5,926 nucleotides of DNA from an uncultured Ectothiorhodospiraceae bacterium (lineage in GTDB: Bacteria; Pseudomonadota; Gammaproteobacteria; UBA6429; Thiohalophilaceae): NCBI GenBank assembly GCA_947259425.1, contig CAMYMO010000478.1, forward strand, positions 1 through 5,926. Reading direction: 5' to 3'. Within the stretch, counting starts at the first letter, position 1. Every line of letters begins with the position of its first letter. Below are positions 1 to 4,491 of this stretch, in pieces. The position numbers were made by a program, and so were the translations under genes. The notes under the pieces were generated by a model, which was not told where the DNA came from, did not search any database, and was given only the letters and a program-made list of their open reading frames with translations.

Positions 1-119
1 GGTTTATCGCCGAAATGCAGTTGACCATTTTGATCACGCCATTGGTAGATCTGAGCAAAGCTGGATGACGAACAAACCAGCAAGGTTAAAACTAAAACAT
101 GCGTAAGGTTAATCTTCAT
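1..119 (-). CDS. Exported DUF4124-like protein, N-terminal fragment
   Basis: This is the first 39 complete codons of a gene that continues past the left edge. The translation starts MKINLTHVLVLTLL and looks like a Sec signal peptide: Lys2, a hydrophobic core at about residues 5-16, a Ser run, and a probable cleavage after Ala22 (SSFA/QIYQ). The mature part begins with IYQWRDQNGQLHFGDKP, which resembles the opening of DUF4124 domains (Y-x-W-x-D-x-x-G-x-x-H-[FY]-[SG]-D-x-P), a small domain common in exported proteobacterial proteins of unknown function. Cys16 does not sit in a proper lipobox (LLVC), so a lipoprotein is unlikely. The ATG lies inside the last codons of msrB (11-nt overlap, different frame) and has no Shine-Dalgarno sequence, which suggests translation coupled to msrB. 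The biological role is unknown, and the rest of the protein cannot be seen. Confidence 0.72.
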   Translation of the reverse strand, partial: MKINLTHVLVLTLLVCSSSSFAQIYQWRDQNGQLHFGDK

Positions 120-510
120 CGGTTTTTAAATCGAGCGACGCTGAATTAATACAATAGCGCAGTCCGGTTGGTTGTGGACCATCTGTAAAGACATGGCCCA
201 AATGGGCATCACATTTGTTACAGTGAACCTCGACACGTTCCATGCCCAGGCTTGAATCGCGGGTTTCACCGATGGCCTGCGCATCGATCGGCTGAAAAAA
301 ACTTGGCCATCCTGTACCCGAATCAAACTTGGTCTCGGACAAAAACAGCGGTTCTCCACAACACTTACAGGTGTACTGTCCTTGTTTTTTACTGTCCCAG
401 TATTTCCCGCTAAAGGCACGTTCAGTACCGTGTTTACGGGTGATGTTAAATTCATCTTCAGTAAGTTGTTGTTTCCATTGTTCGTCGCTGATAGATTTTT
501 TATTACTCAT
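109..510 (-). CDS. msrB: Peptide-methionine (R)-S-oxide reductase MsrB
   Basis: MsrB reduces the R epimer of methionine sulfoxide in proteins, usually with thioredoxin as electron donor. The 133-residue product matches the usual single-domain length (E. coli about 137). With the start at 510, the zinc ligands are C48/C51 (CKCC) and C97/C100 (CNKC). The substrate-pocket motif GWPSF lies near residues 67-71, HLGHVF near 103-108, and the catalytic cysteine is C120 in RYCINSASL. The position that carries the resolving cysteine in E. coli-type enzymes (SGCGWPSF) is Thr66 here. There is no signal peptide, so the enzyme is probably cytoplasmic. An in-frame ATG at 516 would add two residues, but the AGG at 518-520 abuts that codon and is well spaced (7 nt) from the ATG at 510, so 510 is preferred. 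It lies 35 nt behind the upstream gene, or 29 nt from the alternative start, and overlaps the next one, so it is probably co-transcribed with the TRAP genes. Confidence 0.95.
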   Translation of the reverse strand: MSNKKSISDEQWKQQLTEDEFNITRKHGTERAFSGKYWDSKKQGQYTCKCCGEPLFLSETKFDSGTGWPSFFQPIDAQAIGETRDSSLGMERVEVHCNKCDAHLGHVFTDGPQPTGLRYCINSASLDLKTDED

Positions 511-516
511 TGTCAT

Positions 517-521
517 ACCTA
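517..521 (-). promoter_or_regulatory. Ribosome binding site deciding the msrB start
   Basis: On the minus strand the sequence reads TAGGT directly before the ATG at 516, then ACA and a second in-frame ATG at 510. The AGG core would lie only 1 nt from the first ATG but 7 nt from the second. Normal spacing favours the second. The motif is short, so this is a preference rather than proof. Confidence 0.4.
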
Positions 522-545
522 ATTCGGTGTGTTTATTTACTTAAT

Positions 546-920
546 TTAGTTTAGACCAGCTTTACCCTTTAGCACACGGCCATCCGCATAAAAAAACAGA
601 TTCACGATCAATGCCTTATTGGATGTCGAGATCACTGTCTCATTGAATACCAGCTCTGAATCGGCGACTGTGATGGTATGTCCATGCCAATGCAGTTGAC
701 CTGTACCGTTTATCCAGAGGTTGGCTTGATCCTGTTTTATAAGTTGAAATTGTTGTGAATCAAAACTGATCTGATTCGTTTGATCTTCATTGATGAGCAT
801 AACGTGCCACTTATTATTGATATGTAACACAACATCATGGGGGATGTATTTGAAAATCATGAAACTGATTAACAGTGCGCTACTAACAAAAATAATTGCA
901 AACCAGTTTGAGCGCGTCAT
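546..920 (-). CDS. Unrecognised membrane-anchored protein, 124 aa
   Basis: I do not recognise this protein family. The product starts MTRSNWFAIIFVSSALLISF. A single hydrophobic segment at about residues 6-25, preceded by Arg3, looks like an uncleaved signal anchor that would place the rest in the periplasm. The remaining 95 or so residues alternate polar and hydrophobic positions (for example HINNKWHVMLIN and NKALIVNLFFYADG), which suggests a small beta-rich domain. A histidine cluster, H77-W-H-G-H81, could bind metal but may only be a chance turn. There are no cysteines. The ATG has no clear Shine-Dalgarno sequence, and the gene begins 9 nt after the dctM stop, so translation may be coupled to dctM. 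Its place inside the TRAP-msrB cluster suggests an envelope role, perhaps an accessory to the transporter, but this is only inferred from position. Its reality rests on the tight operon fit and the coherent anchor-plus-domain layout. Confidence 0.75.
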   Translation of the reverse strand: MTRSNWFAIIFVSSALLISFMIFKYIPHDVVLHINNKWHVMLINEDQTNQISFDSQQFQLIKQDQANLWINGTGQLHWHGHTITVADSELVFNETVISTSNKALIVNLFFYADGRVLKGKAGLN

Positions 921-929
921 GGTTTAAAT

Positions 930-2354
930 TTAGATTTTATCGGCCAGCCAGGTGGCAAGCTCTGGCCACAAGGCGAGTAAAACCAGGGTGAATAACTGAA
1001 TTCCAATAAACGGTATCACGCCCTTATAGATGTCCATGGTGGTGATATCCGCCGGAGCAACGCCACGCAGGTAAAATAATGAGAAGCCAAATGGCGGTGT
1101 TAAAAATGACGTTTGTAAATTAATCGCAATCATCACACCAAACCAGACAGGATGAATTATTTGGGTCGGATCCTGCACACCGGTATCGGGATCGAAACCA
1201 AACATGAATATAATCGGGGCGACGATTGGAACGATGACTAAACTGATTTCGATGAAGTCGAGAATAAAACCAAGCAAAAACATAATCAGCATGATGACTA
1301 ACATCGCCCCAAACACACCGCCGGGTAAATCGGCCAGCAACCCTTCAACAATCTCATTACCACCGAAGCCTTTGAAGGTTGCGGTGAATAACATTGCGCC
1401 GATAAAGATTAAAAACACCATGCTGGTGATGCGTACCGTGTTGCGCATGACTTCACGTAAGATGTCCAGGTCGAGCTTTTTGTTTACCGCAGCCAGCGCA
1501 ATCGCGCCTAGTGCGCCGATCGATGCCGCCTCGTAAGCCGCAGCCGCACCAATAAATATGGCGCCAAGCACTAATATAATAAGTAAAACCGGCGGTACCA
1601 ATGCGGTCAGGGATTTAAACAAAAGTTGTTGTCGATCAAAGTTACGTTCTGCTTTGGGTATCGCCGGCATACTATTTGGTTTGAGATAGGCAATGGCAAT
1701 CAGATAGACGAGATAAAATCCAACTAACATTAAACCGGGAATCAAGGCGCCGGCAAACAGGTCGCCCACCGAGACCGTATCGGGCGAGAAGTTATTCATC
1801 GATGACTGAGCGTTTTGATATTCACTGGCAATCTGATCACCGAGCAAAATCAAAACGATCGACGGTGGAATAATCTGTCCCAGGGTGCCTGACGCGCAGA
1901 TCGTACCGGCGGCTATTTTAGGATCGTAATTTCGTTTCAACATGGTGGGTAAGGACAGCAGTCCCATGGTTACCACGGTGGCACCAACGATACCGGTACT
2001 GGCAGCCAGCAACATCCCAACCAACAGCACTGAAATACCAAGACCACCACGCATTGGGCCAAATAATAAACCCATAGTTTCGAGTAAGTTTTCAGCCACT
2101 TTTGAACGTTCAAGCATGACCCCCATGAACACGAATAATGGTACTGCGATGAGCATATCGCGCCGGGAAATTAAACTGACCAGGTTGTCGTCAAACAGGT
2201 TCATCGCGGTGGCGTCGAAGATGTCTGGCAAGAACATCACCCCGATCGAATAGAAAAATAACGCCGTCCCGCCATAAGCAAAGGCAACCGGATAACCACT
2301 GAGTAAGATCAGGAAGACCGACAAGACTAATAAGATGATCATTAACTCAGCCAT
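930..2354 (-). CDS. dctM: TRAP transporter large permease (DctM family)
   Basis: This is the transport subunit of a tripartite ATP-independent periplasmic importer, which moves organic acids or similar solutes with Na+ and takes them from a periplasmic binding protein. The 474-residue protein is almost entirely hydrophobic. It has the two pseudo-symmetric DctM halves: LAASTGIVGATVV (117-129) with GTLGQIIPPS (156-165) in the first, and LGFILDFIEI (361-370) with TSFLTPPFGFSLFYLRG (415-431) in the second. The PP-containing turns match the re-entrant hairpins that form the Na+ and substrate sites in SiaQM-type structures. A polar stretch at about 176-198, after LLGDQI, resembles the longer DctM type found in mannitol/chloroaromatic-like systems, so a DctM longer than the common ~425 aa is expected. 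The start chosen is the ATG at 2354, inside the end of dctQ (8-nt overlap). The reading frame can be extended to 2396, but only with a TTG codon and an Arg/Pro-rich leader, so that start is rejected. The substrate is unknown. Confidence 0.95.
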   Translation of the reverse strand: MAELMIILLVLSVFLILLSGYPVAFAYGGTALFFYSIGVMFLPDIFDATAMNLFDDNLVSLISRRDMLIAVPLFVFMGVMLERSKVAENLLETMGLLFGPMRGGLGISVLLVGMLLAASTGIVGATVVTMGLLSLPTMLKRNYDPKIAAGTICASGTLGQIIPPSIVLILLGDQIASEYQNAQSSMNNFSPDTVSVGDLFAGALIPGLMLVGFYLVYLIAIAYLKPNSMPAIPKAERNFDRQQLLFKSLTALVPPVLLIILVLGAIFIGAAAAYEAASIGALGAIALAAVNKKLDLDILREVMRNTVRITSMVFLIFIGAMLFTATFKGFGGNEIVEGLLADLPGGVFGAMLVIMLIMFLLGFILDFIEISLVIVPIVAPIIFMFGFDPDTGVQDPTQIIHPVWFGVMIAINLQTSFLTPPFGFSLFYLRGVAPADITTMDIYKGVIPFIGIQLFTLVLLALWPELATWLADKI

Positions 2355-2910
2355 GGGGGGGCGCCTGCGGATCGGGATAATTATTGGCTGAGCCAAAAAT
2401 AACCAAAAACTTTTGAATACAGATGGCCAGGCCTTGTAAGATCAGCAGGGCAGGCATGAGCAGCATGGTTGATTTCAGTACATAGGCCAGATCCAGTCCA
2501 CCGGTACGTTGCGAACCTTCGAGGGCAGACCAGGCGGCGAGTGTCGGTGTCCAACTCGCATAAAGAATAAATCCACAAACTGGAATCAATAAAAACAAGG
2601 TACCCAACAAGTCGACCAACGCCTTCCTTTTGGCAGACATCTGGCGGTAAAAAACATCCACCCTGACATGACCGTCATGACGCAGGGTATAGGCGGCACC
2701 GAGCATGAATACATAGGCATGCAGGTAGTTAACACTCTCTTGCAACCATACCCAACCAATATCAAATACAAAACGTAAAATGACCACCACGGCCATCACC
2801 AAAACCATTGTTATGGTCATCCAGGCAATGCCCTGACCAAGCACATTAATGACTTGATCAATGCGTTGGGCAAATTGGTTTGCAACGTTAGTGAGTGATC
2901 GGGCTGGCAT
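2347..2910 (-). CDS. dctQ: TRAP transporter small permease (DctQ family)
   Basis: This is the four-helix subunit that pairs with DctM in the inner membrane and is needed for TRAP uptake. In its 187 residues the hydrophobic segments fall at about 29-48, 61-77, 98-119 and 143-172. Family-typical residues are visible: R46-F with D50 and W53 before W55-L-Q-E58 at the TM1-TM2 junction, and D79-G-H-V-R-V-D85 after TM2. The tail is hydrophilic and Pro-rich (YPDPQAPPHG) and lies over the dctM start. The ATG at 2910 has only a distant AGGTG (about 13 nt away), so initiation may be weak or helped in another way. The gene is first in the cluster and is preceded by a plausible promoter. No DctP binding-protein gene precedes or follows it in the window, although one commonly lies beside dctQM; it may be encoded elsewhere. 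Confidence 0.93.
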   Translation of the reverse strand: MPARSLTNVANQFAQRIDQVINVLGQGIAWMTITMVLVMAVVVILRFVFDIGWVWLQESVNYLHAYVFMLGAAYTLRHDGHVRVDVFYRQMSAKRKALVDLLGTLFLLIPVCGFILYASWTPTLAAWSALEGSQRTGGLDLAYVLKSTMLLMPALLILQGLAICIQKFLVIFGSANNYPDPQAPPHG

Positions 2911-2946
2911 TGAGCGAATTCACACCTATTTATATAGTGGTTAACA

Positions 2947-2976
2947 GTTATAGTTATGCACAATATTAAAAATCAA
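2947..2976 (-). promoter_or_regulatory. Candidate sigma-70 promoter for dctQM
   Basis: On the minus strand, TTGATT (2976-2971) is followed after 18 nt by TATAAC (2952-2947). These match TTGACA at 4 of 6 and TATAAT at 5 of 6 positions. The predicted transcript would begin near 2940 and give a leader of about 30 nt before the dctQ ATG. The surroundings are AT-rich, where chance matches are common, so the evidence is moderate. A DnaA-box match sits in the spacer and an IHF-like match overlaps the -35 element. Confidence 0.4.
2954..2962 (+). promoter_or_regulatory. DnaA box match (TTATGCACA)
   Basis: TTATGCACA fits the DnaA-box consensus TTWTNCACA at every position. It lies 44 bp upstream of the dctQ start, within the spacer of the candidate dctQM promoter, where bound DnaA could block RNA polymerase. 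It has the same orientation as the two boxes at 3125-3145. On its own it would be unremarkable; the grouping gives it weight. Confidence 0.45.
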
Positions 2977-2983
2977 TAAGTTA
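2971..2983 (+). promoter_or_regulatory. IHF-like binding site
   Basis: AATCAATAAGTTA agrees with the IHF consensus WATCARNNNNTTR at all defined positions. It lies 8 bp from the DnaA box at 2954-2962 and overlaps the candidate -35 element of dctQM. IHF bends DNA at replication origins, at datA and at many promoters, so its meaning depends on which function the region has. The motif is short and AT-rich, so chance cannot be excluded. Confidence 0.35.
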
Positions 2984-3036
2984 GCCGAGGTTTATTAGCA
3001 ACATTGTAATTGGTGCTACACAGTGTGGCTATCTTA

Positions 3037-3050
3037 TTGAATTATATCAA
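3037..3050. promoter_or_regulatory. FNR/Anr-like palindrome
   Basis: TTGAATTATATCAA matches the FNR/Anr box TTGAT-N4-ATCAA at 9 of 10 defined positions. It sits in a longer inverted repeat, TATTGA (3035-3040) and TCAATA (3047-3052). The centre lies about 103 bp upstream of the predicted dctQM transcription start, a distance compatible with an upstream (class I) activator site. If real, oxygen-responsive control of the transporter operon would follow. The AT-rich setting makes a chance palindrome plausible. Confidence 0.3.
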
Positions 3051-3124
3051 TATTGTCGGTTTGAATTGAACTTATGTTGTTGTTTTTATACGACTAATGG
3101 TTTTATTGCGTGCTGATGTCATGA

Positions 3125-3145
3125 TTTTCCACAAACTTATCCACA
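3125..3145 (+). promoter_or_regulatory. Two tandem DnaA boxes
   Basis: TTTTCCACA (3125-3133) and TTATCCACA (3137-3145) lie in the same orientation, separated by 3 bp (AAC). The second is the high-affinity consensus box, and the first also fits TTWTNCACA. Closely spaced same-direction boxes are typical of DnaA-binding loci such as origins, datA, DARS and the dnaA promoter. The pair begins 13 bp beyond the DUF2782 stop codon, outside any gene. It flanks an AT-rich stretch (3031-3110, about 26% GC by hand count) that ends at another box near 2954. Confidence 0.5.
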
Positions 3146-3158
3146 GGCTCAGTCCATA

Positions 3159-3659
3159 TTACCATTGTAAAAGGATCCACTCATTAACCGGTGGGATGCC
3201 ATCCAGGTCACTGTGTCGAGTCTCCAGCTCGCCATCACCATCTTTATCCACCAGGTAATAAGGCTTGCCAATTTTCGGAATGATTTTTACATAACGTAGC
3301 CGTCCATTAACCCGATACTCTTCTATCGTGGTGTCTTTACGGTGAATAATATTGACCTCAGGCTCGGGTATATTACGGCTGTCATCGCTTTTCGGGCCTG
3401 TTTCTTCTGCGGCCACCTGGGGTTTGGATTCCATGATCGATTTGGCTTTTTGTTCGTTCGGCAACGTGGGTGGGGCGCTTTCATGCGCCGAAGTCGTTTT
3501 TGTTTTTTCACCCTGTTGCGGGGGCGATGGGATATTCTCGGCGGTATGACCAACCGGGATTATTAGACAGCACAACAGTGCACTATAGGTGCAGCAGTTT
3601 TTCAGCTTCTTCAGCCGAGGGTTCAAAACCTCGGTGTTCATAGTGAGTAAAGATCGCAT
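3159..3659 (-). CDS. Exported DUF2782 family protein
   Basis: This 166-residue protein has an N-terminal export signal, a low-complexity linker and a C-terminal DUF2782-like domain. The signal has a basic stretch R15-LKKLK, a hydrophobic core at about 25-37 with four cysteines nearby, and possible cleavage after Ala40 (GHTA/EN). Residues 41-99 are rich in Pro, Lys, Glu, Ser and Thr. The domain at about 100-166 shows the family pattern: I-x-R-K-D-x-T-IEEYRVNGRL, then K-I-x-P-x-x-G-x-PYYLVD, then DGDGELETR, ending in a terminal Trp (WILLQW). DKDGDG (138-143) resembles the first half of a calcium-binding loop, but the usual acidic residue at loop position 12 is His149. The function is unknown; the family is often encoded near polA in gammaproteobacteria. 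The ATG at 3659 has a good AGGAAG site 6 nt upstream, while the ATG at 3641 has none, so the longer form is chosen. That form overlaps the upstream gene by 77 bp. Confidence 0.88.
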   Translation of the reverse strand: MRSLLTMNTEVLNPRLKKLKNCCTYSALLCCLIIPVGHTAENIPSPPQQGEKTKTTSAHESAPPTLPNEQKAKSIMESKPQVAAEETGPKSDDSRNIPEPEVNIIHRKDTTIEEYRVNGRLRYVKIIPKIGKPYYLVDKDGDGELETRHSDLDGIPPVNEWILLQW

Positions 3660-4308
3660 CCAGGACTTCCTGTGGGGTTTCTACAATTTTAAAAAGATCC
3701 AGATCTTCGGATTCTATGGTCTTGAGACTCACCATTGAATCCTCGAACCACTTAATCAAACCCTGCCAAAAGGGTTTATGAACCAGAATGATGGGAATTT
3801 TACGTGATTTACCGGTTTGTACCAGCGTTAATATTTCCGCGAATTCATCCAGGGTACCAAATCCACCTGGCATCACGACATAGGCGGAGGCATATTTAAC
3901 AAACATCACCTTACGTGAGAAAAAATGTCGGAAGGTCAGTGAAATATCCTGGTAAGGGTTGTCAACCTGTTCGTGCGGCAACTGGATGTTTAAACCAATG
4001 CTATTTGAACGACCCTCGAAGGCGCCTCGGTTAGCCGCTTCCATAATACCCGGCCCACCCCCGCTAACCACGGAAAAGCCCGCATCAGATAAAGCGCGTG
4101 ATATCTCGACGGCCAATGTATAAAACGGATGATCATTAGCCAGGCGGGCGGAACCAAAGACACTGACGGAAGGTTTAATACAAGCCAGGCGTTCAAAGCC
4201 TTCAACGAACTCTGCCATGATCTGGAAAATCTTCCATGACTCTCGCGACAGCGCACTGTCATTTTTTGGGCTGATGCCGAGTTTTCGCTTTTTGTTTTTT
4301 TCGTCCAT
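3583..4308 (-). CDS. LOG/TIGR00730 family nucleotide-processing protein
   Basis: This 241-residue protein belongs to the LOG-like Rossmann-fold family. Characterised members hydrolyse the N-glycosidic bond of nucleoside 5'-monophosphates to free base and ribose 5-phosphate, including cytokinin ribotides. Visible motifs are VSVFGSAR (48-55), VVSGGGPGIMEAANRGA (80-96), the active-site segment R132-K133 in FFSRKVMFV, and the signature PGGFGTLDE (147-155). The conserved Arg, Lys and Glu of the lysine-decarboxylase-like pocket are present, so it should be active. A basic, Lys-rich N-terminus (MDEKNKKRKL) and a helix (ESWKIFQIMAEFVEGFERL) precede the core; there is no signal peptide, so it is cytoplasmic. 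Older annotations call such proteins lysine decarboxylases, which is misleading. The length is too short for PpnN-type enzymes (about 450 aa). The start at 4308 has a GGAA 6 nt upstream. It is transcribed away from polA and overlaps the DUF2782 gene. The natural substrate is unknown. Confidence 0.9.
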   Translation of the reverse strand: MDEKNKKRKLGISPKNDSALSRESWKIFQIMAEFVEGFERLACIKPSVSVFGSARLANDHPFYTLAVEISRALSDAGFSVVSGGGPGIMEAANRGAFEGRSNSIGLNIQLPHEQVDNPYQDISLTFRHFFSRKVMFVKYASAYVVMPGGFGTLDEFAEILTLVQTGKSRKIPIILVHKPFWQGLIKWFEDSMVSLKTIESEDLDLFKIVETPQEVLDAIFTHYEHRGFEPSAEEAEKLLHL

Positions 4309-4491
4309 CGTATTTCCGTTCGTTATTTATTGTAGACAACGCAAAAAGCGTACTTTGTCGCTAGTGTTGCCGGCAGACCACGCGGTGAAATCCAGTACTA
4401 CCAATAAGTGTAGCGTAACCTAAATGGGCTGGTTTGTCGGCAAAGACAACTACCAGTAGCCTCGCATGAATAAAACCTCGATAATAGCCGC
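4309..4491. other. Divergent spacer between the LOG gene and polA
   Basis: This 183-bp spacer should contain the promoters of both flanking genes. On the minus strand a TACAAT (4334-4329) could be a -10 element for the LOG gene, but no good -35 element lies at the right distance. On the plus side GATAAT (4480-4485) lies too close to the polA ATG to serve unless the leader is nearly absent. Short inverted repeats are present: ACGC/GCGT around an A5 loop (4339-4351), with GACAA (4335-4339) and TTGTC (4355-4359) as outer arms, and TTGTC/GACAA (4434-4449). None is followed by a T-run that would make a terminator. No convincing RNA gene or operator is seen. Confidence 0.5.

Noticed and set aside
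126..455. Minus-strand reading frame of 109 codons inside msrB
   Set aside because: It lies wholly within msrB in another frame, and its composition shows no domain or signal; the msrB frame has every family motif.
1204..1536. Plus-strand reading frames opposite dctM (also 1942-2253)
   Set aside because: They are antisense to strongly conserved membrane segments of DctM and are low-complexity Ser/Thr/Pro/Ile products without ribosome sites.
2355..2396. Extended dctM start at 2396 giving an N-terminus rich in Ile, Arg and Pro
   Set aside because: The initiating codon would be TTG with no ribosome site, it would deepen the overlap with dctQ, and DctM proteins normally begin directly with the first membrane helix, as the ATG at 2354 gives.
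3100..3158. Possible terminator after the DUF2782 gene
   Set aside because: Reading along the minus strand after the stop shows no GC-rich stem followed by a T-run; the main sequence signal there is the DnaA-box pair.
3244..3252. A further DnaA-box-like sequence, TTATCCACC
   Set aside because: It has one mismatch at a conserved position and encodes part of the VDKDGD motif of the DUF2782 protein, so it is explained by coding.
3323..3566. Several overlapping frames on both strands across the DUF2782 linker
   Set aside because: They are shadows of the low-complexity linker region; none has a recognisable domain or a better start than the DUF2782 gene.
3583..4308. Annotation as lysine decarboxylase
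   Set aside because: The PGGFGTLDE and GGGPGIME motifs define the LOG phosphoribohydrolase-like family; true PLP-dependent lysine decarboxylases are unrelated and much longer.
4339..4351. Small hairpin ACGC-A5-GCGT considered as a terminator
   Set aside because: The stem is only 4 bp with no following T-run, and it lies between two divergent gene starts, where no terminator is needed.
4424..4459. An 11-codon mini-ORF (MGWFVGKDNYQ) in the polA leader
   Set aside because: It has no ribosome site, does not touch the polA start, and is within the size expected by chance.
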